A DNA stretch of 64,000 nucleotides from positions 62,001 through 126,000 of the forward strand of contig NZ_FNNV01000012.1 of the NCBI RefSeq assembly GCF_900106745.1, given 5' to 3'. This DNA comes from Paenibacillus sp. CF384 (GTDB lineage Bacteria; Bacillota; Bacilli; Paenibacillales; Paenibacillaceae). The notes under the pieces were generated by a model that saw only the letters and a program-made list of their open reading frames with translations, made no database searches and had not been told where the DNA came from. The translations under genes and the position numbers were made by a program. This document shows, piece after piece, positions 43,430 through 51,529 of the stretch (positions are counted from its first letter, which is position 1; each line of letters starts with the position of its first letter).

Positions 43430-43440
43430 AACTAACATAT
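43421..43440. promoter_or_regulatory. PadR operator 2 (ATATGT-N8-ACATAT)
   Basis: Identical arms to operator 1, with centres 57 bases apart. It covers the -35 of the efflux promoter and touches the ribosome site of the regulator gene. Confidence 0.75.
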
Positions 43441-43453
43441 GGGAGGACATCCT

Positions 43454-43975
43454 ATGAACACGCTTGCTTATGGGCTCCTTAGTCTGCTCTCTTATTCTCC
43501 CGATTCAGGTTATGACCTGATGTTAAAAATCCAGTCCTGTTGGCCCGCCAAGCACAGCCAAATCTATCCGCTCCTCTCCCAGATGGAGAGCGAGGGCTAC
43601 GTTCGGCACGTACTCGTCACCCAAACCGATAAGCCGGATAAGAAGGTTTATTCGATAACCGATAAAGGTCGCGACGCCCTTCGCGCCTGGCTGACTGTGC
43701 CTGCCAACGACCCCGTAATACGTGACGAGCTTATACTCAAAGTGTTTGCCATGGATCAAGGCGACCCGGACGATATGAAGCGCCAGCTGGAGCTGCGCAT
43801 CAACTACTGCCGCGACAGGGTCCACTGGCTGGATCGCAAAATCGAATTCTATTCCTCGAAGGAGCCGCCTCCTTCACGGGGCATGCGGCTGCTGCTCGAG
43901 AGAGGACGGTTCGCCACGCAGTCCGATCTGAACTGGGCGGAATGGGCGCTTGAACAGCTGCAAGACGAATCGTAA
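43454..43975 (+). CDS. PadR family transcriptional regulator
   Basis: 173 residues from ATG 43454; GGGAGG lies eight bases upstream. The winged-helix domain (1-85) has LAYGLLSLLSYSPDSGYDLM, QIYPLLSQMESEGYVRH and KKVYSITDKGRDALRAWL. The C-terminal domain (90-173) is a helical dimerisation region (PSRGMRLLLERGRFA, LNWAEWALEQLQ), as in the subtype of VanR/AphA-like PadR proteins. It most likely represses itself and the divergent efflux gene through the two operators described, and releases them when a phenolic or drug ligand binds. Confidence 0.93.
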   Translation: MNTLAYGLLSLLSYSPDSGYDLMLKIQSCWPAKHSQIYPLLSQMESEGYVRHVLVTQTDKPDKKVYSITDKGRDALRAWLTVPANDPVIRDELILKVFAMDQGDPDDMKRQLELRINYCRDRVHWLDRKIEFYSSKEPPPSRGMRLLLERGRFATQSDLNWAEWALEQLQDES

Positions 43976-43981
43976 AACAAG

Positions 43982-44027
43982 AAGAGCTGAGATCCGGCGG
44001 CAATGTCCGGGACTCAGCTCTTTTATT
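43982..44027 (+). terminator. Terminator of the PadR gene
   Basis: A 10-bp stem AAGAGCTGAG/CTCAGCTCTT (43982-43991 with 44013-44022) is followed by TTATTG. Confidence 0.8.
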
Positions 44028-44137
44028 GTATAGAGAGGCAATAAGCTGGTGCAGCCATGATCAAAACGGTTATGATGCTGATAGAGCTTCACGAGCAGAC
44101 CTTGCCCGATCGGGCACAAAAGAAAGGAATACCGCAC

Positions 44138-47100
44138 ATGAGCTACCATCTGACGCAGTCCGCCATCTTATCCATGTGCGGACAGCTTTCTTATAAGAAA
44201 GGGGAATCCGCTTTCCGCAGCCGGAAAGTAGCGATTACCTATTATGATCCGGACGCCGCACGATGCGAGGCGACAGTCAAGCTGCAGGAAACGTTTGAAG
44301 TTAGCATCCGTTTCGATGACGATGGAGATGTTGCCGCCAAATGCAGCTGCCCCTCCTTATCTTCCTATGACAAATATTGCTCCCATGTAGCGTCCGTCCT
44401 CTTGCTCTTGTACGATGCGCAGCAGAGCGGCCGAGCGCCGATGGGAGGAGGCAGCCAAACCGGACAAACCGGACATGCAGGCAGCGGCCCTACTTCTGCC
44501 TCCCACGAATCCAGCGGCGAGCTCGCCCGCGAGCTGCTCTCCATGTTCGCTCCGGCGAACTCGCGAAAGTCCATTCGCAGCGCTCAGACCCGGTTCGATA
44601 CCCGCGAACCGCTTGCCGTCACCTTCGTCTGCAAGCCGTTCACTTACAGCGGCGGCAAGCTGCTGCTTGGCATCGAGCTGAAGGTCGGATCGAAGCGGCC
44701 GATTATCGTACAGCAGGTTCGCGAGTTTCTCCGTCACGTTGAACTCGGCGAACCCTTTGCGATTGCGAAATCTTTTCACTACGATCCGCAGCTGCACAGC
44801 TTCCTGCCGGAAGACTTCGAGGTGATTCGGCAGCTGATTGCGGTGCTGCAGCAGGAACGCTTATACCAAGAAACATCGAGCATCTATGCCATACATGCGG
44901 CTCCGCTTAGCGGCCAGCGCATGCTGCCGATCCCGCCCGGTGCTTGGAAGCCTCTGCTCGCCACATTGGTTAGCGCGCCTTCGACAATGCTCGAGCAAGG
45001 CAATACCACTTATCCAACCATTGCGATATCCGAGGAGCGGATTCCCCCGCTAACCTTCGATCTTCAGCAGCTTCATGCAAGTAGTGCTCCTATTGGCAAT
45101 GATCGAGGCAGCTATCACGTTCAAGCACAAGGCTTGGACCAACTGGTCATCATTGAAGCCTATGGGCTTGTGCTCGCGGAAGGCAGATTTATTGAGCTGC
45201 AGCAAGCGGCATGCCGCCGACTGGCAGAGCTGCAGCAGCTGCAAGAACGGTCCTCCATGCCTTATATCCCGATCCTGCCGGAACAGATCGAGCCCTTCAT
45301 GGAGCGCGTCGTGCCGGAACTGCTGAAGCTGGGCACTGTTCATATCGCGGAAGACGTGTCGCGGCGCATCACGCATCGGCCGCTCAAGGCCAAGCTGTTC
45401 CTCGACCGCATAAGGGACAGACTTCTTGCTGCGCTGGAATTCCACTACGGCGACCTCATCATCAATCCGCTGGAAGCGGAGAGCGAGGTCCGCACGAACG
45501 GACCCATTCTCGTGCGCGATGGCGAGCATGAGCGCCAGATCCTCACGCTCATGGAAGAGGCTTCTTTCGCCAAGACGGAGGCCGGCTACTTCTTAGGCGA
45601 CGAGGACAGCGAATATCACTTCCTCTACCATGTCGTGCCGCAGCTGGAGAAGCTGCTGACGGTGCATGCCACTTCGGCCGTGCGTACACGCATCCACACG
45701 GGAAGCATGCCGCCGATTGTGAAAGTCCAGTTTAACGAACGAACGAATTGGCTGGATTTCAAATTCGATATCGATGGCATACCTGAGGCCGAAATTCGCA
45801 AGCTGCTGAAGTCCATTGAGGAGAAGCGCAAATTTCACCGCTTGGCAACCGGCGCGCTAATGCCGCTTGAGACCGAAGCTATGCAGGAAATCATTCGCAT
45901 GATCAACGAAGCCCGATTCACGCTGAAGGATCTGCGCGATTCCGGCATTTCCATCCCGCTCTTCCGCGGGCTGCATCTCATGGATACGCCGAGACAAGGC
46001 AGCTCGGTCAAGCTCGCTAAACCCCTCAGACAGCTGCTCGAGAACCTCCGAAATCCGGATAACCTGGATTTCGAGCTGCCCGAAGGCATGTCCGGCGTGC
46101 TGCGGGATTATCAAAGCTACGGCTATCAGTGGATGCGGACGCTGGCCAGGTATGGCTTCGGCGGCATTCTTGCGGATGATATGGGACTTGGCAAGACGGT
46201 GCAGGCTATCGCGTTCTTGCAATCTTTCCTACCGGATATTCGGGAAGAACGACTGCCCGCATTAATTGTAGCCCCCGCCTCCATCACCTACAACTGGCGC
46301 AATGAGCTGCGTAAATTCGCGCCGAGCCTTCGCGTCGCGATTGTCGATGGGACGAAGCAAGAAAGAGACGCCATACTGAGAAGAAGCTCGACCGTTGACG
46401 TCTTAATTACGTCATATCCGCTGCTGCGCCGGGACATCGAAGCTTATGCCGCAATGTCCTTCCACACGTTAATTCTGGATGAAGCGCAGGCGTTCAAGAA
46501 TTACAACACTCAGACTGCGCAAAGCGTAAAGCTGCTGAAGGCGCGTCATCATTTTGCACTGACAGGTACGCCTGTAGAGAATCGATTGGAGGATCTCTGG
46601 TCGATCTTCGATGCGGTGTGCCCCGAGCTCTTCCCGGCAAGACGTGCTTTCGGCGATCTGCCTCGCGAAGTCGTCGCGAAGCGATCGCGTCCGTTCTTGC
46701 TGCGCCGCGTGAAGACCGACGTTCTGCAGGAGCTCCCGGAGAAGATCGAGTCCACGCAGGTGTCGAAGCTGCTGCCGGAGCAGAAGAAGCTGTATGCCGC
46801 CTATCTCGCCAAGCTTCGCGAGGAGACATTGAAGCATCTGAACAAGGATACGCTGCATAAGAATCGGATCCGTATCTTAGCCGGCCTTACCCGTCTGCGC
46901 CAGCTTTGCTGCCATCCCGCTCTCTTCATCGAGGACTATGCGGGCAGTTCTGCCAAGCTCGAGCAGCTGCTGGAGCTGATCGATGAATGCCGCGAAGCAG
47001 GCAAGCGGCTGCTCGTGTTCTCGCAGTTCGTGGAGATGCTGAAGATCATCAAGCTGGAAATGCAGCGGAGAGAAATCCCCCATTTCTACTTAGATGGCAG

Positions 47101-47467
47101 TACACCGTCTTCGGAACGAGCGGAGCTAAGCACAAGATTCAACGACGGCGAGCGGGATTTATTCCTCATCTCGCTCAAAGCCGGCGGTACCGGACTTAAC
47201 CTCACAGGTGCAGACACCGTCATTCTCTATGACCTCTGGTGGAACCCTGCCGTGGAGCAGCAAGCCGCAGACCGCGCGCATCGCATCGGCCAGAAGAAGG
47301 TCGTCCAAGTCATCCGACTCGTCTCCGAAGGCACAGTCGAGGACAAAATGTACGAGCTGCAGCAGCGCAAGAAGAACCTCATCGACGAGGTCATTCAACC
47401 CGGTCAAGAGGCGCTCTCCGCCCTCACTGCCGAGGAAATTCAGGAGCTGCTCATGGTGGAAGGCTAG
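44138..47467 (+). CDS. SNF2-family helicase with N-terminal SWIM zinc finger
   Basis: 1109 residues from ATG 44138, which has AGAAAGGA nine bases upstream; the frame is open to 44057. The SWIM finger (CSCPSLSSYDKYCSH, about residues 70-84) is followed by a Gly/Ser-rich linker and a long Bacillota SNF2-associated region. The SNF2 motor has the Walker A ILADDMGLGKTVQAI, the Walker B-like TLILDEAQAFKN, FALTGTPVENRLEDLW, and motif VI ADRAHRIGQKK. Family members are ATP-driven DNA translocases, probably in repair or transcription. It is monocistronic with a terminator just after the stop. Confidence 0.95.
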   Translation: MSYHLTQSAILSMCGQLSYKKGESAFRSRKVAITYYDPDAARCEATVKLQETFEVSIRFDDDGDVAAKCSCPSLSSYDKYCSHVASVLLLLYDAQQSGRAPMGGGSQTGQTGHAGSGPTSASHESSGELARELLSMFAPANSRKSIRSAQTRFDTREPLAVTFVCKPFTYSGGKLLLGIELKVGSKRPIIVQQVREFLRHVELGEPFAIAKSFHYDPQLHSFLPEDFEVIRQLIAVLQQERLYQETSSIYAIHAAPLSGQRMLPIPPGAWKPLLATLVSAPSTMLEQGNTTYPTIAISEERIPPLTFDLQQLHASSAPIGNDRGSYHVQAQGLDQLVIIEAYGLVLAEGRFIELQQAACRRLAELQQLQERSSMPYIPILPEQIEPFMERVVPELLKLGTVHIAEDVSRRITHRPLKAKLFLDRIRDRLLAALEFHYGDLIINPLEAESEVRTNGPILVRDGEHERQILTLMEEASFAKTEAGYFLGDEDSEYHFLYHVVPQLEKLLTVHATSAVRTRIHTGSMPPIVKVQFNERTNWLDFKFDIDGIPEAEIRKLLKSIEEKRKFHRLATGALMPLETEAMQEIIRMINEARFTLKDLRDSGISIPLFRGLHLMDTPRQGSSVKLAKPLRQLLENLRNPDNLDFELPEGMSGVLRDYQSYGYQWMRTLARYGFGGILADDMGLGKTVQAIAFLQSFLPDIREERLPALIVAPASITYNWRNELRKFAPSLRVAIVDGTKQERDAILRRSSTVDVLITSYPLLRRDIEAYAAMSFHTLILDEAQAFKNYNTQTAQSVKLLKARHHFALTGTPVENRLEDLWSIFDAVCPELFPARRAFGDLPREVVAKRSRPFLLRRVKTDVLQELPEKIESTQVSKLLPEQKKLYAAYLAKLREETLKHLNKDTLHKNRIRILAGLTRLRQLCCHPALFIEDYAGSSAKLEQLLELIDECREAGKRLLVFSQFVEMLKIIKLEMQRREIPHFYLDGSTPSSERAELSTRFNDGERDLFLISLKAGGTGLNLTGADTVILYDLWWNPAVEQQAADRAHRIGQKKVVQVIRLVSEGTVEDKMYELQQRKKNLIDEVIQPGQEALSALTAEEIQELLMVEG

Positions 47468-47485
47468 CGAACATCCTGTAAATCG

Positions 47486-47545
47486 AAAAGGCCGACTCCC
47501 ATGCATGAACGTCATCGACGTTTACGCGTGCTAGTCGGCCTTAAC
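47486..47545. terminator. Bidirectional terminator between helicase and VOC genes
   Basis: AAGGCCGACT/AGTCGGCCTT (47488-47497 with 47533-47542) encloses an inner AACGTC/GACGTT stem, between converging genes. Confidence 0.75.
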
Positions 47546-47553
47546 TTGTATGC

Positions 47554-47943
47554 TTAGGAATCGTGCCGTGCGGCATTGAGCTCAATGACATTATGATCGG
47601 GATCGAGCAGGAAGATCTGAGAGAAACCCGTGATACTGTTACGGTTGTGACGATGCGGGATGCCGCACTCATTCAGCCAATCAATGGTTTCGTCAAAGTC
47701 GGCTACGCGAATCGCAAAATGTCCATCTCGCGTATCTATGCTGCCGGTGCGCTTCGTCTCGCCGTCATGTACGAGCAAATGCAGCTGCTGGCCACTGCCG
47801 CCAACGGCATACCAAGCCCCTTCAAAATCAAACGCCGGCCGCTGAATCTCCTGCAAGCCGATCACATCTCGATAAAATGCCTTCGCCCGCTCGATATCCG
47901 TAACAATCAAGCTCACATGATGAATGCCCTCATGGTGAATCAT
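47554..47943 (-). CDS. VOC family (glyoxalase/bleomycin resistance-like) protein
   Basis: 129 residues forming one VOC domain of two beta-alpha-beta-beta-beta units: IHHVSLIVTDIERAKAFYRD, QQLHLLVHD, HFAIRVADFDETIDWLNECG and FLLDPDHNVIELNA. Metal ligand positions H9, H55, H74 and E122 look conserved by pattern. Such proteins include small dioxygenases, glyoxalases and resistance proteins; the substrate is unknown. It is a single gene, convergent with the helicase and followed by the shared terminator. Confidence 0.9.
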   Translation of the reverse strand: MIHHEGIHHVSLIVTDIERAKAFYRDVIGLQEIQRPAFDFEGAWYAVGGSGQQLHLLVHDGETKRTGSIDTRDGHFAIRVADFDETIDWLNECGIPHRHNRNSITGFSQIFLLDPDHNVIELNAARHDS

Positions 47944-47984
47944 CGCGTTCGTTCACCGCCTTTTTTCCACCATTATAGCATCAT

Positions 47985-49160
47985 TTACTGAGGCTCTGGC
48001 AGCGAAAATCGTTTCGTCCACGTCTTCCCGCCGTCAACGGTCCGGTAGACGCCGGACTTCGACAGGCTCGTTACCGCCAGATAGCCGGTAGTCGGCGACA
48101 CGAACGAAAGCTTCCCCTCATACCCCGGCACAGCGATCGGCAAATTGCTCCATGTCTTGCCATCATCCAGCGATCGGCCGAATTGCAGATTATCCAGCGC
48201 TCCGCTTCCGGCTGCGAGGAATGCTCCTTTGCGCCCGATCACCGCCATATCTGTCGGACTTCCCGCCGGTCCTGCAAGTGTACCCGCTGGAGCAACCGGT
48301 CCCGGCGCCGGTCCGCCTCCTGCAGTAGGATGCGAGATCACCTGCTTCCAGTGAGCGCCTGCATCCGTGGTATGGAACAGCGAGTAGGACGTCTGCGACA
48401 TCCCGGAATCCCCATACAGCATCACCCAAATATCCGAGCTGTCCGTGCCGTAGATGGCTCCGCCGTAGTTAACAGTCGCTTTGACTTTAAGGAAATCGGT
48501 CCAGTGGCGACCGCCGTCAATCGTGCGCTTCACCTCATACCCGCCGGCAGCCAGCACCGTAATGACCCAGCCTTTAGCCTCCGTTACGAAATGCACATAG
48601 CGAGAGTTCGGTGGTGTCGCCACCTTCGTCCATGTCTTGCCACCATTGTTGGTCTTGAAGGTGTATGCACGCGTAAACCCGTAACCCACTTGCTCATTCA
48701 GAAAATCAATCCGCTCAAAGCCATACTGCCCAGTAGGCACCCACGTATAGTCTGCGCCGCCATTTGTCGTTTTGAGCAGTGTATTCTGCTTCGTTGCGCT
48801 CGTCTTCGCCAGCACATAGCCGACCGAATTGGTCAAGAACTCCATCTGGCTGAAGCTCAGCTTGCCTGTGTTATAGATGGCCTGCCAGTGGCAGCCGCCG
48901 TCCGACGTGCCGATCATGAAGCCGTTCCCGGCCGCGCGTCCGATAGTGGCGCCTAAGAACTGAATCGCCTGTATATGCGGAGCGCTCGTATCCGTCATCG
49001 CCTGTAAGTTCAATCCATGATTATCGGTTCTGCAGGCTGCCGAAGCCTCCGGTGCCGGCGCTGCCGCTTGTGCAGAAGCGTTATACGCCGCCGGCACCAA
49101 CAAAGATGTCCCAAGCAGCACGGCCATCACCCACATCGCAACTCTTCTTCCTCTTCTCAT
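47985..49160 (-). CDS. Secreted BNR/Asp-box repeat beta-propeller protein (YCF48-like)
   Basis: 391 residues from ATG 49160, six bases after GAGGTG. The signal peptide is VAMWVMAVLLGTSLLVPAAYNASAQA. The mature protein has repeated Asp-box units (TSDGGCHWQ, TTNGGADYTW, TNNGGKTWTK, TIDGGRHWT, TTDAGAHWK, SLDDGKTWS, TVDGGKTWTK) and ends shortly after the last one, which is a seven-bladed propeller in all likelihood. A Gly/Pro/Ala insert (GGGPAPGPVAPAG) sits between blades 5 and 6. These folds occur in sialidases, YCF48/HCF136 and sortilins; no catalytic Arg triad is evident, so it is probably a binding protein. Confidence 0.85.
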   Translation of the reverse strand: MRRGRRVAMWVMAVLLGTSLLVPAAYNASAQAAAPAPEASAACRTDNHGLNLQAMTDTSAPHIQAIQFLGATIGRAAGNGFMIGTSDGGCHWQAIYNTGKLSFSQMEFLTNSVGYVLAKTSATKQNTLLKTTNGGADYTWVPTGQYGFERIDFLNEQVGYGFTRAYTFKTNNGGKTWTKVATPPNSRYVHFVTEAKGWVITVLAAGGYEVKRTIDGGRHWTDFLKVKATVNYGGAIYGTDSSDIWVMLYGDSGMSQTSYSLFHTTDAGAHWKQVISHPTAGGGPAPGPVAPAGTLAGPAGSPTDMAVIGRKGAFLAAGSGALDNLQFGRSLDDGKTWSNLPIAVPGYEGKLSFVSPTTGYLAVTSLSKSGVYRTVDGGKTWTKRFSLPEPQ

Positions 49161-49356
49161 CCACATCACCTCATATTCGTAGATTACCCAACAATCCCCA
49201 TTCTCTATCTCTTCTTCCTCTGACGAGTGAACGAATCGGCCGGTTGCAGGACATGGAACCAAAATCTAACACAGCTTTTACACTTCTCACATCTACCTCT
49301 AATCATTCGTTGCTATACTGGGTTCAAATCAACCACGAAGGAGCTGCACCAAGCCC

Positions 49357-49611
49357 ATGTCCACGTCTACGTCTACGAATTCCAGCATCATCTACACCAC
49401 AAGGTTGAGCGAAAGCGACACCGTGACCAACAAACTGATTTACCAGGTGAAACAGCATCAACTGTCGGATCGAGAGCTAAACAAGCTCCAAGCCCGCTGC
49501 AGTAAAGAACTAAGCGACCTGCGCAACGAACTGAACGTCTTGCTTCATGAGCTTCGCGTAATCGCAGATCTCCATACGGACAAGCCCCTTTCCCCTTCGA
49601 AAGCTGCCTAA
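49357..49611 (+). CDS. Small hypothetical protein, 84 aa
   Basis: The ATG at 49357 has AAGGAG 13 bases upstream, a long but usable spacing. The N-terminus is Ser/Thr-rich (STSTSTNSS), and the rest is helical and charged (DRELNKLQARCSKELSDLRN, then LLHELRVIADL), probably a short coiled coil. No family is recognised and it has no signal peptide. It is divergent from the BNR protein gene. It could be a chance frame, but the ribosome site and amphipathic helix favour a gene. Confidence 0.45.
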   Translation: MSTSTSTNSSIIYTTRLSESDTVTNKLIYQVKQHQLSDRELNKLQARCSKELSDLRNELNVLLHELRVIADLHTDKPLSPSKAA

Positions 49612-49687
49612 TCCTCGTTTCCATTCTGATCTATATGCTCATTTACCCGTTAACCACACCGTATTACAACCAAACCCTGACTAAGCT

Positions 49688-49730
49688 AAAACAAGCCCGC
49701 GGTCACAGATCAAGTGCCGGGGCTTCTTTG
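49688..49730 (-). terminator. Terminator after hypothetical gene 49735
   Basis: AAGCCC/GGGCTT (49693-49698 with 49720-49725), with further CGG/CCG pairing, is followed by TGTTTTAG on the minus strand. Confidence 0.5.
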
Positions 49731-49734
49731 CTTA

Positions 49735-50385
49735 TTATTCACCTGCGATATTCCAGCGATGACGATATTGTTCCAGCTTCGGATGCAGCGATTGCGATGG
49801 TTTAGATGCCAGCAGCAATCTTAATTTGACGATCCACTCCTCGAACGAAGAGTAGGAAGCGAACAAATTAGCCGTCTCCGGTGTGATATACAAGAAGTAT
49901 GGCGATGGGTAAGACTCTGCCAGATGGCGCAGTGCCGCTTCGATCGGCGTGTATTTCTTCCGCTTGCCTTCCAGCCCTTCTATGACAATCGTCAGCTCGC
50001 CGCTGCCTCTACCGCCGACCTCACCCCGAGCTTCAAGCTCACGCTTCCAATCATGCAGCCGATCCAGCCTTTTATAATAGGGCAGCACGGTTTCCTTCGT
50101 CATCCGTCTGATCGTCTCTTCATGCAGCGGGTACAGCACCAGCTTGGCAAAACGAAGCTTTACCGCCGTTTCCACGGCAAAAGCAAGACTCTCGTTGGAC
50201 ATCCGCTGGAAGGAATCATAGACAATCATGGTTCCTTTTAGCTGCTCCTTAGGCGGCTCGTAGCCATATGGAACGGTCTGGCCATTTCGATTCAATTCAG
50301 ATTTCCTCCCTCCCAAGGTACGCTTTGCCCGCTTGCTGTACAGAGTATACCCCGGCATTTGTGAATTGATTATAACAAATTCCAT
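49735..50385 (-). CDS. Hypothetical protein, 216 aa
   Basis: A soluble alpha/beta-looking protein: MEFVIINSQMPGY, GTMIVYDSFQRM, LAFAVETAVKLRFAKLVLYP, RLDRLHDWKRELEARG, LTIVIEGLEGKRKKYTP and SPYFLYITPETANLFASYSS. The beta-alpha pattern with an ESLAFAVETA helix suggests a Rossmann-like fold, but no motif is diagnostic and I do not recognise the family. The ATG at 50385 has only a weak site. It is transcribed divergently from the LacI gene; the LacI promoter at 50389-50417 lies between them, so control by LacI is possible. Confidence 0.65.
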   Translation of the reverse strand: MEFVIINSQMPGYTLYSKRAKRTLGGRKSELNRNGQTVPYGYEPPKEQLKGTMIVYDSFQRMSNESLAFAVETAVKLRFAKLVLYPLHEETIRRMTKETVLPYYKRLDRLHDWKRELEARGEVGGRGSGELTIVIEGLEGKRKKYTPIEAALRHLAESYPSPYFLYITPETANLFASYSSFEEWIVKLRLLLASKPSQSLHPKLEQYRHRWNIAGE

Positions 50386-50388
50386 ATA

Positions 50389-50417
50389 TTGACGCTCTCA
50401 AATCGGTGTGCTACGTT
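50389..50417 (+). promoter_or_regulatory. Promoter of the LacI-GH78-like operon
   Basis: TTGACG (50389-50394) and TACGTT (50412-50417) are 17 bases apart, 34 bases before the LacI start. Confidence 0.55.
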
Positions 50418-50425
50418 ACCCGTAT

Positions 50426-50435
50426 AAAACGTTTT
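50426..50435. promoter_or_regulatory. LacI-type operator candidate (AAAACGTTTT)
   Basis: A perfect CG-centred palindrome just downstream of the -10, where a LacI-family repressor would block its own operon. Confidence 0.5.
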
Positions 50436-50450
50436 TAGAGGGTGCGAGCG

Positions 50451-51521
50451 ATGAGAAAGTCAGACCGCAGCGTCACGATCAAAGATATTGCGCGAGAAGC
50501 CGGCGTATCGATTTCTACGGTTTCTTTCGCCTTTAACGGCACCGCACCTGTCGCACCTGATACGAAAGAACGCATCTTCGAGGTCATCAAACGGCTGAAT
50601 TATCAGCCGAACTCCGCAGCCCGCGGCCTTGTCACGCGCAGGACGAACAATATTTGTTTGTTTACGCCTCAACCTGCTTCCAGTTTCTTCTCCTTCGCAG
50701 GCAATAGTGTGTTCGCCCACCTGCTGCAAGGCATCGGCGAGATTCTGGACCAGAAGGATTATAATCTGCTCATCTCTTGGGACAACCTTGGCCACAAAGC
50801 CAAAACGCCGAAGCTCATCAAGCTGATGCGAGAGCGGGCCATGGACGGCGTACTAATCTGTCTGCCTAGCCACGATTCCTCGGTTATTGAGGAGCTGCTC
50901 GAGCATCATTTTCCCGTCGTCATCATTGGCAGCAACGGACTGAAGAACCAGGTCAATTCCGTCGACGTCGATAATTACGATATCGCCTACCGCAACGTGC
51001 AGCATCTACTGGCGCTCGGGCATACGCGAATCGCATTCATCAGCCCGGGACCACTCGAATTTCTCGTATGCGAGGATCGGCTGGAAGGCTATCGTGGCGC
51101 TCTTGAAGAGGCAGGAATTCGGTACCGTGACGAGTACCTGTTTATCGGTGATGAGCTTGAAGGAAGCGGCTACCGTGCTGCGCATGCTTTGCTTAACTTG
51201 AAGGAACCGCCGACTGCCATCGTATCCGGTCGGGATACACAGGCTGTCGGGGTGTACGAATATGCGCGGGAGCATAGCATCTCCATCCCGGATGACCTCG
51301 CGCTCATCAGCTTCGAGAACTCCGAGCTCGCCGAGAAATACGGTATTTCATCGGCGACAACAGATCTGCATGAGATCGGCAGGGAAGGCGCGAGGCTCCT
51401 CTATAAACTGCTCACCCGCAAGAAAGAACGCAGCGCTCAGAATATCGTCATCCCCTCGGAGCTTATTATTAGATCCAGCTGCGGCGGCGCGAATCAGAAG
51501 ATAAATCATTCACGGAGGTAG
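50451..51521 (+). CDS. LacI family transcriptional regulator
   Basis: 356 residues from ATG 50451 (AGAGGG eight bases upstream). The N-terminal HTH is VTIKDIAREAGVSISTVSFA, followed by the hinge LNYQPNSAARGLVTRR. The periplasmic-binding-protein-like sensor shows NICLFTPQPASSFFSFAG, LIKLMRERAMDGVLICLP, YRNVQHLLALGHTRIAFISP and DDLALISFENSELAEKYG. Its stop is eight bases before the GH78-like start, so it is the local regulator of that operon. The effector is probably the sugar released by the GH78-like enzyme; this is inference. Confidence 0.94.
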   Translation: MRKSDRSVTIKDIAREAGVSISTVSFAFNGTAPVAPDTKERIFEVIKRLNYQPNSAARGLVTRRTNNICLFTPQPASSFFSFAGNSVFAHLLQGIGEILDQKDYNLLISWDNLGHKAKTPKLIKLMRERAMDGVLICLPSHDSSVIEELLEHHFPVVIIGSNGLKNQVNSVDVDNYDIAYRNVQHLLALGHTRIAFISPGPLEFLVCEDRLEGYRGALEEAGIRYRDEYLFIGDELEGSGYRAAHALLNLKEPPTAIVSGRDTQAVGVYEYAREHSISIPDDLALISFENSELAEKYGISSATTDLHEIGREGARLLYKLLTRKKERSAQNIVIPSELIIRSSCGGANQKINHSRR

Positions 51522-51529
51522 AACTCTCT

